Source of the DNA: Marinobacter azerbaijanicus
GTDB lineage: Bacteria > Pseudomonadota > Gammaproteobacteria > Pseudomonadales > Oleiphilaceae
Length of the DNA: 64,000 nt
Direction of reading: 5' to 3'
NCBI RefSeq assembly: GCF_030250645.1
Contig: NZ_JASSVS010000003.1
Span: forward strand, 434,001-498,000
Position 1 is the stretch's first letter, and every line of letters begins with the position of its first letter. Below are positions 7,464 through 17,080 of this stretch, piece after piece. Both the position numbers and the translations under genes were made by a program. A model generated the notes under the pieces. The model was not told the origin of the DNA and made no database searches. It saw only the letters and a program-made list of their open reading frames with translations.

Positions 7464-10291
7464 TACAGCACCTCCAGGGTGTCTCGTACCTCTGCCGCCG
7501 TGGCCTTGCTCAGAGCCAGTTCTGCCTGCCCCCGGGCATGTTCACGGCTGAGCCCGCGAATGCAGGCTTTTACCAGCGGCACTCGTCGGCTGGTCACCGA
7601 CAGCTCGTCCACATCCAGGCCCAGCAGAACCGGAATGGCCTGTGGGTCCGAAGCCAGCTCGCCGCAGACCCCCACCCAGCGATGATGGGCGTGGGCCGCT
7701 TTCACGGTCATGCGAATCAGTTGCAGTACCGAGGGGTGCAGACCGTCGGATTGCGCCGACAGCTGACCATGGCCCCGGTCAATCGCCAGCGTGTACTGGG
7801 TCAGATCATTGGTGCCCACGGAGAAGAAGTCCACTTCCGGAGCCAGGGTGTGAGCCAGCAGGGCGCAGGAGGGCACCTCGATCATCACGCCAACCTGCAG
7901 GCCCTGGCAGGGAATCTCGGCACGGACCCGCTCGACGATGGCCTTGGCAGCGCGAAACTCCTCCAGATCCTTTACCATGGGGAACATGATCCGCAATGGA
8001 CGGTTGTCTGAAGCAGTCAGCAGGGCACGGATCTGGGTTTCCAGAATGTCCGGACGGGTCAGTGACAGGCGAATGCCCCGCAACCCGAGGAACGGATTGT
8101 CCTCGTGGGCCAGGGGCCAGTAATCCAGTGGCTTGTCGCCGCCTACATCCAGGGTCCGCGCCACCAGGGGCAGGCCATTGAGGGCATCAAAGGCGTGGCG
8201 GTACTCCTTTACCTGGGTGTCCAGATCCGGCGCTTCCGGATGTTCCATGAAGATGAACTCGGTGCGCAGCAGGCCAATACCATCGGCTCCCCGGTCCACC
8301 GCGTCGGGGGTGTGAGCGGTGTTGCCCAGATTCGCGCACACGTCGATAGTGTGGCCATCGGTTGTGGTGGCCGGTTCGTTCCGGCACTCGTGGGCCTGTG
8401 CCTGCAGCCGGGTCAACTGGTCCAGGCGGCGGTTGATGCGCTCACGACGTTCGGGGCCGGGATTGGGAACAATGCAGCCGCGCTCGCCATCAACCACCAC
8501 ATCCGTGCCATCGGTGATGGTGAGAATGCGATTGCCGGCACCGACCACGGCCGGCAGGCCCAGTGCGCGGGCCAGAATGGCGCTGTGGGAGGTGGCCCCA
8601 CCCCGCGCCGTAACCAGGCCACGAACCCGTTGGGTATTGAGCCTGGCCACGTCGGAAGGGCCCAGGTCATCTGCGATCAGTACATAGGGCTCATCCGGAG
8701 GCGTCGGCATGGCTACGCCGCAGAGGTTGGCCAGCACGCGCCGGCCAACATCCCGCAGGTCTGCCGCACGTTCTGCAAGAAGCCTGTCGGCCAGCGCTTC
8801 CTGGGCCCGGGCAGCCGTATCTATGGCACGCCACCAGCCGGCTTCGGCGGAGGCGCCTTCGTTAACAGCTTCCAGCGCGGCCTGGTAGAGGTCGTCGTCC
8901 TGTAGCATTTCCACGTGTACCGACAGAATCGGTGCCACTTCGCCACCTTCCGCCTGGCGAATCAAGCTACGTAGCTGCCCATCGGCTTCGTCGATGGCAC
9001 GGCCAAGGCGACTGGTCTGTTCATCGGCATCGCTGGCGCTTGCCGGATAATCCAGGGTTGGCTGGCGCATCACGAAGGCTGGAGCCAGTGCCAGGCCCGG
9101 TGAGGCAGCAACGGCTCTCAGCGCCTCGTTGTCCGCCAGTGGTTCCGGTTCCGGCTCGGATGGTTCCGGCTGTCTCTCCTGGTGGCGTAACGGTGATACG
9201 GTTTCTCCGAGGCCGTCACTGATGGCCCGGCACACGGCATTGACTGCCTTTTCTGCCTCATCACCTGTGGCAGAGATCACCAGTGTCTGACCGCGGCGTG
9301 CGCCAAGGCCGATAATGCGTGTCAGGCTGGTGGCAGACACAGAGTTACCGTCACCATTTTCAAGACGGATGCGGATATCTGCATCGTGCTGCCGCGCCTC
9401 CTGGACCAGTTGCTTGGCGGGCCGTGCATGGAGTCCGTGGGTGTTCAACAGTTGCACCCGCTCGCTGACGGCATTGGCCTGTTCGCCGGAAAGCCTGGAG
9501 AGCACGGCATCCACGGACTGGTTTTCCAGGGGGGTGTTCTGGGCCAGGAAGTTATCGATGCGTTCCAGCAGTTCCCGGCAGTCGTCGCCCTGGCCCGCGA
9601 GGCAGAACACGCCGGCCAGTTCGCCGGTCGGTTCTTTGGGGGTAGCCAGTGCGAGCGCCGGGCGATGACTGCCAATGCTGTGATGAACAAGCCAGAAGCC
9701 CTGACCAAGCGCAACCGGGGGCTGAGCGACAATTTCCTTCATGAACGCAGAGTCTACGCAGCCAAGCCCCTGTAACCTGGCGGCGGCGCTCAGGGCCAGT
9801 TCGCTCGTGGCCTGGGTATTGATACCCAGGCATAGCGTCTGCGCATCGCATTTCGGCATCACGGGCTCCCGGGACAACAGGGTCACCAGCGCAGCGGTGT
9901 CGTCGGCTTCGGCAAGCTTCCGGGAAAGGCCGGGTTTGTCCAGTACACGGGTCAGGTGGCGCAGTATGTCCAGGTGTTCGTCTGACTGGGCGGCAATGGC
10001 TACCAGAACATACACTGTTGTGCTGTCATGCCAGGTAACTCCATCAGGAAACTGCAATACCCGGATGCCAGTGCTGATGACCGCTGAGCGACTTTCCGGA
10101 GTGCCGTGAGGAATGGCAATGCCGTTACCAAGTACGGTGGAGGACTGATGCTCTCTCGCCAGCATCCCGGCGTGGTAATCAGAAGTGGTCCTGCCGGTTT
10201 CCTGCAGGTCCTGGCTTGCCTGCTTCAGGGCATCCTGCCAGTCGGTTGCGGTGCAGCCCAGGCGGATATCGTTGGCTGTAAGCGTCAGCAT
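7463..10291 (-). CDS. fruB: Fructose PTS multiphosphoryl transfer protein (EIIA-HPr-EI)
   Basis: Cytoplasmic phosphocarrier that takes phosphate from phosphoenolpyruvate to the FruA IIB domain. Three catalytic modules are fused. The N-terminal EIIA-Fru has His62 in GIAIPHGTPESR. An HPr domain near 290-375 has the phospho-His in NTHGLHARPAKQL. A C-terminal enzyme I from about 400 has GGATSHSAILARALGLPAVVG and a PEP-binding barrel with VGTNDLTQYTLAIDRGH. At 942 residues this matches the Pseudomonas/Xanthomonas form rather than the shorter E. coli FruB. The ATG at 10291 is used because EIIA homology begins there; a start at 10336 adds 15 non-conserved residues. Confidence 0.95.
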   Translation of the reverse strand: MLTLTANDIRLGCTATDWQDALKQASQDLQETGRTTSDYHAGMLAREHQSSTVLGNGIAIPHGTPESRSAVISTGIRVLQFPDGVTWHDSTTVYVLVAIAAQSDEHLDILRHLTRVLDKPGLSRKLAEADDTAALVTLLSREPVMPKCDAQTLCLGINTQATSELALSAAARLQGLGCVDSAFMKEIVAQPPVALGQGFWLVHHSIGSHRPALALATPKEPTGELAGVFCLAGQGDDCRELLERIDNFLAQNTPLENQSVDAVLSRLSGEQANAVSERVQLLNTHGLHARPAKQLVQEARQHDADIRIRLENGDGNSVSATSLTRIIGLGARRGQTLVISATGDEAEKAVNAVCRAISDGLGETVSPLRHQERQPEPSEPEPEPLADNEALRAVAASPGLALAPAFVMRQPTLDYPASASDADEQTSRLGRAIDEADGQLRSLIRQAEGGEVAPILSVHVEMLQDDDLYQAALEAVNEGASAEAGWWRAIDTAARAQEALADRLLAERAADLRDVGRRVLANLCGVAMPTPPDEPYVLIADDLGPSDVARLNTQRVRGLVTARGGATSHSAILARALGLPAVVGAGNRILTITDGTDVVVDGERGCIVPNPGPERRERINRRLDQLTRLQAQAHECRNEPATTTDGHTIDVCANLGNTAHTPDAVDRGADGIGLLRTEFIFMEHPEAPDLDTQVKEYRHAFDALNGLPLVARTLDVGGDKPLDYWPLAHEDNPFLGLRGIRLSLTRPDILETQIRALLTASDNRPLRIMFPMVKDLEEFRAAKAIVERVRAEIPCQGLQVGVMIEVPSCALLAHTLAPEVDFFSVGTNDLTQYTLAIDRGHGQLSAQSDGLHPSVLQLIRMTVKAAHAHHRWVGVCGELASDPQAIPVLLGLDVDELSVTSRRVPLVKACIRGLSREHARGQAELALSKATAAEVRDTLEVL

Positions 10292-10370
10292 GGGGTATAG
10301 CCTCGCCTTGTTGTTGTGTGGTGCTGGCAGTGGCATTAGGGGGTTGTCATTGCCAGTGAAAATTCGGGTT

Positions 10371-10386
10371 GCTGAATCGTGTCAGC
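10371..10386. promoter_or_regulatory. FruR/Cra-type operator between fruB and fruR
   Basis: GCTGAATCGTGTCAGC has 5-bp perfectly inverted ends (GCTGA/TCAGC) around ATCGTG and matches the TGAATCG half-site of Cra/FruR operators. It is 80 bp upstream of fruB and 71 bp upstream of fruR. A second TGAATCATGAAAC-like site lies at about 10397-10409. FruR probably represses fruBKA here and may control itself. Confidence 0.65.
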
Positions 10387-10457
10387 AAACATAGAATGAA
10401 TCATGAAACAGATCTGATCAGAAATCAAGCAATCTGTGACCAGGAGGAAGTGGCCCT

Positions 10458-11441
10458 ATGACCCTTGCAGAACTTGCCCGCCTGGCGGGGGTGTCCCGCA
10501 CGACCGCCAGTTACGTCATCAACGGCCAGGGGCCGGCCCGCAGAATCAAACAGCAGACCATCGACAAGGTGCTGACAATTGCCCGGGACAGTCACTTCCA
10601 GATTGACCCCCAGGCTGCCGCGCTGCGTGGCGGGGCGAGCCGCACCCTCGGGTTTATTCTGCCGGACCTGGAAAATGCCAGTTACGCCCGACTGGCCAAG
10701 TTGCTGGAGAAGGGCGCTCGGGCCCGGGGCTATCAGTTGCTGATTGCCGGCTCCGGGGATAACCCGGATACCGAGCGCGAGCTGGCACGGTCACTGAAAG
10801 CGCGGCGGTGCGATGCCCTGATCGTGGCCAGCGCCCTGGCGTCGGACGACCCCTTCTATCAACAACTGCAACAGGATGGCCTTCCGGTGATTGCGGTGGA
10901 CCGGGCCCAGTCGCCGGGGGCGATCAGCTGCGTGGTCAGCGACAATCGCAAGGGCGCGGCCGCACTGACCCGATCCGTGCTGGAGCTGGGTACAGGCTCG
11001 GTAGTGTGGCTTGATGCCGTGCCAACACTTGCCATGACTCGCGAGCGGCGCGAGGGTTTTGAAGACGTGGCACGGGCACGCAGCGGCCAGTGGTGGGTTT
11101 ACAGTGGCGAACACTATGACCGGGCCTCTGGCGCCAGCCTGATGCGGCAGGTGCTGGCGGAGAAGGGGCTGCCAGACGCGTTGATCACGGCGTCGTACAC
11201 GCTGATGCAGGGTGTTCTGGATGTTCTGATGGAGCAGCCGGATGGGTTGCCGGAGTCGCTCAGAATGGCTACCTTCGGGGATGACCGGTTGCTGGATTTC
11301 CTGCCGGTCAGGGTTCACTCACTACCACAAAAACATGAGGCTATTGCCGAGGCGACGCTGGAGCGGGCAATGGCAGTAATCGCGGGTCATGGCGAGCCGC
11401 AGACAGTCATCATCAACCGTTCGCTGAAGCGTCGCCGCTGA
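10458..11441 (+). CDS. fruR: LacI-family fructose operon regulator
   Basis: DNA-binding repressor of the Cra/FruR branch; family members leave their operator when fructose 1-phosphate is present. The helix-turn-helix occupies about 1-25 (TLAELARLAGVSRTTASYVING), followed by a hinge and a periplasmic-binding-like effector domain from about residue 58 (TLGFILPDLENASYARLAKLL). The length of 327 residues is normal. It lies divergent to fruBKA across a 166-bp gap holding the operator, and AGGAGG precedes its ATG. Whether it acts only on the fru operon or more widely, as E. coli Cra does, cannot be seen. Confidence 0.92.
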   Translation: MTLAELARLAGVSRTTASYVINGQGPARRIKQQTIDKVLTIARDSHFQIDPQAAALRGGASRTLGFILPDLENASYARLAKLLEKGARARGYQLLIAGSGDNPDTERELARSLKARRCDALIVASALASDDPFYQQLQQDGLPVIAVDRAQSPGAISCVVSDNRKGAAALTRSVLELGTGSVVWLDAVPTLAMTRERREGFEDVARARSGQWWVYSGEHYDRASGASLMRQVLAEKGLPDALITASYTLMQGVLDVLMEQPDGLPESLRMATFGDDRLLDFLPVRVHSLPQKHEAIAEATLERAMAVIAGHGEPQTVIINRSLKRRR

Positions 11442-11462
11442 GGTTATGGCCGGGAGGGTTCT

Positions 11463-11999
11463 ATGGCACAGGTGGAACTGAACGGAAAAACCGTGGAATG
11501 CGTTCGCGGCGATATTACCCGCCAGGATGATATAGACGCAGTGGTCAATGCAGCCAACGCACAACTGATGCCGGGCGGCGGTGTTGCCGGTGCGATACAT
11601 TCCGCTGCAGGGCCGGGGCTGGCGGAAGAGTGCCGGCCGATGGCGCCGATCCGGCCCGGCGAAGCGGTTATTTCAAGTGCACACAACCTGCCGAACCAAT
11701 ACATTATCCATTGCCTCGGGCCGGTTTACGGAGTTGACGAGCCGTCTGACCACTGGCTGACAGAGTGTTACCGCAATGCAATGGAGCTGGCAGACAGCAA
11801 GGCCATAGAATCCATTGCATTTCCGGCTATCTCGGCGGGTGCCTTCGGCTATCCGGTGAAACTTGCGGCGGAAGTGGCCATGAATACCGTCAAACAGGTC
11901 CTGCCCAGGCTGGAAAACCTGAAGCGGGTGCGGTTTGTGTTGTTCGGAGCGTCCGACGAACAGGTCTTTAGTAGCCGTCTGTTATCGACCATCGAGTAA
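11463..11999 (+). CDS. Macro-domain O-acetyl-ADP-ribose deacetylase family protein
   Basis: Single macro domain that would bind ADP-ribose and hydrolyse O-acetyl-ADP-ribose or ADP-ribosyl esters (YmdB / MacroD-like). The diagnostic residues are GDITRQDDIDAVVNAAN (about 17-33), the glycine-rich PGGGVAGAIHSAAG (39-52) and AFPAISAGAFGYP (near 120). It is 178 residues with no other domain. It starts 22 bp after fruR on the same strand, so read-through is possible, but no functional link to fructose is evident. Confidence 0.92.
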   Translation: MAQVELNGKTVECVRGDITRQDDIDAVVNAANAQLMPGGGVAGAIHSAAGPGLAEECRPMAPIRPGEAVISSAHNLPNQYIIHCLGPVYGVDEPSDHWLTECYRNAMELADSKAIESIAFPAISAGAFGYPVKLAAEVAMNTVKQVLPRLENLKRVRFVLFGASDEQVFSSRLLSTIE

Positions 12000-12064
12000 T
12001 AAGCAGTTTTCTGGCCAGCGCCTACACTGGAGGGATCCGAATTTGCCTGTCCGGGAGTGCTGTC

Positions 12065-12916
12065 TTGTCTCGATTGCGTACCTTATTACTCACCACTATT
12101 GCCATGATCGCCTTTGCTGGCAATTCACTCCTTTGTCGCGCGGCTCTGCGGGATACCGATATCGATGCCGCCACCTTTACCAGCGTGCGCCTGGTGTCGG
12201 GGGCATTGATGCTTTGGCTGCTGGTTAGCCTTAGAGGTAACCGGGCGCCAATGAAACAGGGTTCCTGGGGCTCGGCACTCGCCCTTTTTGCCTATGCGGC
12301 CGCTTTCTCGTATGCCTATGGCGGCCTGTCTGCGGCCATGGGCGCCCTTTTGCTGTTCGGTGCTGTCCAGGCCACCATGATCAGCATCGGTATCGTGCGT
12401 GGGGACCGCCCGCATCCCTGGCAATGGGCGGGATTTGTTGTGGCGTTTTCCGGTCTGGTGGGGCTGTTGCTTCCCGGGCTTACGGCGCCCCCGTTATTCA
12501 GCTCCCTGCTGATGATTGGTGCGGGTATCGCCTGGGGGGTCTATTCGCTGCGGGCAAAAGGTGCCGGTGAGCCCACAGCCGTTACCGCCGGCAACTTTAT
12601 CCGTGCCGTGCCCATGACCCTGGTGCTCAGCCTCGTTATGGTTGCCACTGCCAATATTGACGGGGCGGGTATGGGCTACGCAGTCGCTTCAGGAGCTATT
12701 GCCTCCGGCATGGGCTATGCCGTCTGGTATATGGCGCTGCCACTGCTGCAGGCAACCTCGGCCGCTACGGTTCAGCTCAGTGTGCCAGTGATCGCCGCAG
12801 TCGGTGGTGTACTGTTGCTGAGTGAGGCACTGACCCTGAGGTTGGTCGTCGCCGGCATCGCTATTCTTGGCGGCATCGCCATTGTGATTCGGGCGGGGCA
12901 GAAAAAGCCGGCGTAA
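12065..12916 (+). CDS. EamA/DMT-family transporter
   Basis: Inner-membrane protein of the drug/metabolite transporter superfamily, with ten predicted helices in two EamA repeats (about 5-130 and 150-278). Substrates of this family vary (amino acids, metabolites), and none can be assigned here. The start codon is TTG at 12065, with GGGAG 8 bp upstream; no in-frame ATG comes before the first membrane segment. The second half shows the typical GMGYAVWYMALPLL and AVGGVLLLSEALTLR segments. Confidence 0.88.
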   Translation: MSRLRTLLLTTIAMIAFAGNSLLCRAALRDTDIDAATFTSVRLVSGALMLWLLVSLRGNRAPMKQGSWGSALALFAYAAAFSYAYGGLSAAMGALLLFGAVQATMISIGIVRGDRPHPWQWAGFVVAFSGLVGLLLPGLTAPPLFSSLLMIGAGIAWGVYSLRAKGAGEPTAVTAGNFIRAVPMTLVLSLVMVATANIDGAGMGYAVASGAIASGMGYAVWYMALPLLQATSAATVQLSVPVIAAVGGVLLLSEALTLRLVVAGIAILGGIAIVIRAGQKKPA

Positions 12917-12936
12917 TAGGCATGTCTTTTACCTGC

Positions 12937-13959
12937 TCAGTCGCAGGGAAGTTCAGCCGCATTGCGAAACTGCTCCGCAATGGCATCGCGATGGCGTTCG
13001 CGGTCCTGATACTCTTCCGGCAGTGGCTGGATGAAATAAAGAAAATCGCCTTTCTGCCGGTTGGCTTCCACCAGGTTGTCCAGATTTTCACCCGCGCGCC
13101 AGAACACCGGACTGACAACGGCAACCTCAAGATCCGGGCGTTTTTGTTCCAGCACTGCGACCATGCCCAGACGATCTTCAGCGTGGAAAGTGCCCGTCAC
13201 ATGGATAACCTGGTGATCAGGGTATTTTTTCAGTGCCCGGATTACCTGATCCGCCATGGTGTTATCCCTTAATAACTGGGCCTTGTAGCTGTTTTCCAGG
13301 CGTGTGCTGTTGGTCATTTTGCCGTCACTTCCACCATGGTCGCCACCATGGCCTGAGCCAAGAGCATCAGAAAACTTCTTGCGATAGGCCGAGGTGTCAA
13401 CAAATGGATCATCCGGTAACTGCTGGCGTTGTGCGGTGTCGAGTGTCTCAAGATAGGACGCCCCCTTTCGACCAACGCACCGAACGATATCCGCGGGTGC
13501 ATTCGCGGCGATCACAGGCAGGTTCCGGTTCCTGGAGAACTCGATCAGCGGCCGATAGGAAGCCTTGTAGTTGGGCCAGGCGTTGGTATCGGCTATCAGT
13601 TCCTCTTCGCCGGACTGGCCGGCGAGATACCTGTCCAGCTCTGGCTGATCATTCAGGGTAAACTGTTCCATGCTTAACACCTGTTGCGGGCGACGCTGGT
13701 AGAGTGCCGACTGCACCAGGGATTGCAGCAGATGGGAGCCATGGTGCCCGTGGTACTCTCCGATCACGACTACGTCCGCCGGTGCCAGTTCGTTTGCCAG
13801 TCCGTTGATGGAGAGCAAGCTACCCTGGTTGTTGGTAATGATAGAGTCGTACTGCGATTGTGGCCGGACCACTGTCGTCGGGTTGCTGGCGGGCAGGGAA
13901 GCACAGCCGGTGATCAGCAGGCAGGTGAGCATCACGAGAGTGTGGGAATAGTTCGTCAT
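12937..13959 (-). CDS. ChaN-family lipoprotein
   Basis: Outer-membrane-targeted lipoprotein: the lipobox LITGC puts the acylated Cys near residue 19. The body is the ChaN/DUF399 fold, with GEYHGHHGSHLLQ (about 67-79), SMEQF and a C-terminal VTGTFHAEDRLG. ChaN homologues bind haem at the cell surface in Campylobacter, so a role in haem or iron acquisition is possible. A His/Gly-rich insert (GSGHGGDHGG, near 200) stands out and could bind metal. The 340 residues exceed the shortest family members because of this insert. It is convergent with the EamA gene. Confidence 0.82.
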   Translation of the reverse strand: MTNYSHTLVMLTCLLITGCASLPASNPTTVVRPQSQYDSIITNNQGSLLSINGLANELAPADVVVIGEYHGHHGSHLLQSLVQSALYQRRPQQVLSMEQFTLNDQPELDRYLAGQSGEEELIADTNAWPNYKASYRPLIEFSRNRNLPVIAANAPADIVRCVGRKGASYLETLDTAQRQQLPDDPFVDTSAYRKKFSDALGSGHGGDHGGSDGKMTNSTRLENSYKAQLLRDNTMADQVIRALKKYPDHQVIHVTGTFHAEDRLGMVAVLEQKRPDLEVAVVSPVFWRAGENLDNLVEANRQKGDFLYFIQPLPEEYQDRERHRDAIAEQFRNAAELPCD

Positions 13960-14033
13960 AATCGCTTATACGATCACGAAACCTGGTTGGCTGTCAGCCT
14001 TTTGTTTTTCTGGATTAATGTTCGGGATGTTCA

Positions 14034-15767
14034 ATGCCTCATCGCGCCTATCTTTTCTCTCTGAGGTTTGCCCACGCCTTCCGTGAGGCCTGTATTGACG
14101 AACGCTACACATCCAGGCGTCTTGGCCGCGATGTGATGGCAGGGGTCACGGTCGGAATTATTGCGATTCCGCTGGCTATGGCGTTGGCGATTGCCAGTGG
14201 GGTACCGCCCCAGTATGGCCTTTACACTGCGTTTATTGCCGGGTTTGTGATCGCGTTGACCGGTGGCAGCCGTTTCAGCATTTCCGGTCCCACCGCTGCT
14301 TTTGTCGTGATCCTCTACCCCATTGCCCAGAGTTATGGCCTGGGTGGTTTGCTGTTGGCCTCACTTATGTCCGGGGTATTGTTGCTCGTCATGGCATTCA
14401 TGCGCCTGGGCCGGTTCATTGAATACATACCAGAAGCCGTCACCCTTGGTTTTACGGGTGGTATAGCTGTGGTAATTGCGACCCTACAGATGAAGGACTT
14501 CTTTGGGCTGGGCATCGAGCAGATGCCGGAGCATTACTGGGACAAGCTGGCAGTTGTCGGACAGTCCTTACCGGCCCTGGACGCCATGACTACCATGGTA
14601 GCGATAGCCACGCTGGCGGTAATGCTGCTCTGGCCCCGCCTGAAAACACCGGTGCCGCCCCACTTGCCTGCGGTAATCATTGGCAGTCTTCTGGCGATGG
14701 CACTGAACGCCAATGGCTCGGCGATAGAAACCATTGGCACCCGATTCAGTTATTTGCTGGCGGATGGTTCTGTGGGCGCTGGCATTCCGCCCTTCCTGCC
14801 GGAGTTTGACTGGCCCTGGAATCGTCCGGATGCCAGCGGAGAACCACTGGGGATAAGCTGGTCCATGGTCCGGGACCTGTTGCCGGCTGCTTTCGCCATC
14901 GCCATGCTGGGGGCCATTGAGTCGCTGCTTTGTGCAGTGGTTCTGGATGGTATGACCGGCAAGCGCCACAGTGCCAACAGTGAGCTACTGGGGCAGGGCA
15001 TCGGCAATGTGATCACCCCTTTTTTCGGCGGCATTACGGCGACAGCCGCCATTGCCCGTTCTGCTGCCAACTACCGCGCCGGCGCGGAATCACCGGTTTC
15101 TGCAATGGTGCATGCGCTGGTTGTTCTGCTGGCACTGGTGTTACTGGCGCCGTTGCTGGCCTACCTGCCGATGTCGGCGATGGCGGCATTGCTGGTGATG
15201 GTGGCCTGGAACATGAGCGAAGCCCCCAAATCGCTTCACCTTCTGAAAACTGCCCCACGCAGCGACATACTGGTGTTCATTACCTGTTTCTCGCTCACGG
15301 TGCTGCTGGACATGGTGATTGCCATCACCACCGGTATTCTGCTGGCGGCGGTACTTTTCATGCGGGAAATGGCCCAGATGACCAAAGTAACGGACATTAC
15401 CGACAGCAAACGAATAGCAGGAGCCAGCCTCCCGGAAGGCTGGCAGGTTTTCAAAATCAATGGTCCTCTGTTCTTTGCCGCCGCAGACAGGATATTCGGG
15501 GAGCTGGCGCAACTGTCCGCCAGTGCCCGTGGCTTTATTCTCTACATGGATGGGGTAACGATTCTGGATGCCGGTGGGCTATCTGCACTGAACAAGCTGA
15601 TCAGTACCTGCCGGCGAGACGGCACCCAGGTAGTTATCGCTGATCTGCAGTTTCAGCCTTTACGCACGCTGGCCAGGGCGGGGGTGAAACCGGAAGAGGG
15701 CGTGGTCCGATTCTATCCAACCCTTGAGGAAGCGGTCAGGGCTGAAAGCCGGCTCGCGGCTACATAG
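14034..15767 (+). CDS. SulP-family anion transporter with STAS domain
   Basis: Inner-membrane transporter of the SLC26/SulP family, carrying sulfate, bicarbonate or dicarboxylates. The N-terminal transmembrane core runs from about 35 to 440 with the family motif ASGVPPQYGLYTAFIAG near 55-70. A cytoplasmic STAS domain covers about 455-570 (FILYMDGVTILDAGGLSALNKL region). The length of 577 residues is standard. No carbonic anhydrase or sulfur gene is adjacent, so the ion is unassigned. Its stop overlaps the converging neighbour by 8 bp. Confidence 0.9.
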   Translation: MPHRAYLFSLRFAHAFREACIDERYTSRRLGRDVMAGVTVGIIAIPLAMALAIASGVPPQYGLYTAFIAGFVIALTGGSRFSISGPTAAFVVILYPIAQSYGLGGLLLASLMSGVLLLVMAFMRLGRFIEYIPEAVTLGFTGGIAVVIATLQMKDFFGLGIEQMPEHYWDKLAVVGQSLPALDAMTTMVAIATLAVMLLWPRLKTPVPPHLPAVIIGSLLAMALNANGSAIETIGTRFSYLLADGSVGAGIPPFLPEFDWPWNRPDASGEPLGISWSMVRDLLPAAFAIAMLGAIESLLCAVVLDGMTGKRHSANSELLGQGIGNVITPFFGGITATAAIARSAANYRAGAESPVSAMVHALVVLLALVLLAPLLAYLPMSAMAALLVMVAWNMSEAPKSLHLLKTAPRSDILVFITCFSLTVLLDMVIAITTGILLAAVLFMREMAQMTKVTDITDSKRIAGASLPEGWQVFKINGPLFFAAADRIFGELAQLSASARGFILYMDGVTILDAGGLSALNKLISTCRRDGTQVVIADLQFQPLRTLARAGVKPEEGVVRFYPTLEEAVRAESRLAAT

Positions 15768-16974
15768 GCCAGTGCAACTGGAGATTACCACCGCCAAACG
15801 CGGCTTTGTGCAGGTAGAAGGTAGGAGCAAGGGTCAGTATCGCATTGTCCTGTTGCGAGAGCAGTATCTCGAAGGGCAGTGCAATTTTGCCGATGAAGCC
15901 CCGATGATAGTCGTCATCGCTCTCCAGGTAGGACTGATCAATGTCTGCGGCGCTCAGGTATATCTCTGGGCGCAGAGTGACCGCCTTCGCCAGCGGTAAC
16001 CGGAGACTCCCGGACAGAGTGACCTCCCGCCGGCGTACATCGGCAATGTCATCCAGATTGCGGCCGGTATATCCCTTTTCCCCTAGAAAGAAGAAGTGCA
16101 GGCCTATACCCGGCTGCAGATGATGCGATGTGCGCACGGCTTCTGCTCCGGCCCTGATGTGGTCGCGACGCGAGGGTATCCTTCCGGAAACCTCATCAAG
16201 ATGGTATTGCCGGCGGGTGCGCTCACCGCTCAGTTCTGTCTGCAGTTTCCAGGTTGTGAACCGATACCGGTGGGTCAGGGCGCCTTTGATGGATTCGCTC
16301 TCCACGATCAGGTTTTCACGCCTGCTATCGAAGGTTGAGGGGGCAGAGTAAGTCATTGAGGCAGTGGTAGTACCGCGTCGATCATCGCGTGACGGTTGGT
16401 GCCACTGGAGGAAAAAGCTCTGCGGTTTCTCCAGCAGAGTGTCATCGCTTCGTGTTTTGCTATTGAAATAGGTGTCGGGCAGAATCCAGCTGCCGTGAAA
16501 CCAGGATCCGTTGGTGAATGTATGCCGGCCACTGAAGTAGATATCCGAGCGGGATTTATCAGCGAAGACGTCTCCTTGCAGCCAGACCTCCGTGGAGTGG
16601 GTGAGCTGATGGCGGAACCCCACGAGCTGTCGGTCATAACTGCCGTCGAAGTCTTCGCTGCGCTGGATGTCCAGCAGGAACCCCTGTCGATCCTGGTTGA
16701 AGGCGAAATCCTGGCGAAAGCGGAAATCCAGATAAAGGCGCCGGCTTCCCACGCTGCCACCGGTGCCACGAATACCGTTTTCGATAGCAGATGGGGCGGG
16801 CTGACTATGCCGGAATGACAGCTCGTGCAGGTAACGTTCGACATCGGGTGCCTCCTCCTTGCCCATAACAACCGCATCCTGCCGCCAGGGTTGGGGCAGG
16901 TGATTGAGTTCGGCCGCCAGTGTCGCTGGCAGCAGCACAACAGTGCCAATCATGATGTTCAGCATCTTGTGCAT
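15760..16974 (-). CDS. Exported beta-barrel-like protein of unknown function
   Basis: I do not recognise the family. There is a short signal sequence (LNIMIGTVVLLPATLAAEL, about 5-22), then alternating polar/aromatic strands to the end, as in outer-membrane barrels: repeated patterns such as RLYLDFRFRQDFAF, VWLQGDVFAD and GIGLHFFFLG, with the last strand reading GGNLQLHWPM. Cys is absent from the mature part. The ATG at 16974 is preferred over one 39 bp upstream because GGGAA lies 7 bp before it and it opens the signal peptide. Convergent 8-bp overlap with the SulP gene leaves no room for a terminator between them. Confidence 0.68.
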   Translation of the reverse strand: MHKMLNIMIGTVVLLPATLAAELNHLPQPWRQDAVVMGKEEAPDVERYLHELSFRHSQPAPSAIENGIRGTGGSVGSRRLYLDFRFRQDFAFNQDRQGFLLDIQRSEDFDGSYDRQLVGFRHQLTHSTEVWLQGDVFADKSRSDIYFSGRHTFTNGSWFHGSWILPDTYFNSKTRSDDTLLEKPQSFFLQWHQPSRDDRRGTTTASMTYSAPSTFDSRRENLIVESESIKGALTHRYRFTTWKLQTELSGERTRRQYHLDEVSGRIPSRRDHIRAGAEAVRTSHHLQPGIGLHFFFLGEKGYTGRNLDDIADVRRREVTLSGSLRLPLAKAVTLRPEIYLSAADIDQSYLESDDDYHRGFIGKIALPFEILLSQQDNAILTLAPTFYLHKAAFGGGNLQLHWPM

Positions 16975-17080
16975 GGGCAGTTCCCGGCTGGCTGGTCGGG
17001 TCTGAACAGACATTTACCCGTATCCGTTTGGCTTAATAGGCTATGCTACGGTCATTTCAGGTTTGTACAAAAGGACCACC

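Noticed and set aside
8105..8905. 266-codon plus-strand frame inside fruB
   Set aside because: Opposite-strand shadow of the enzyme I domain, with no recognisable domain.
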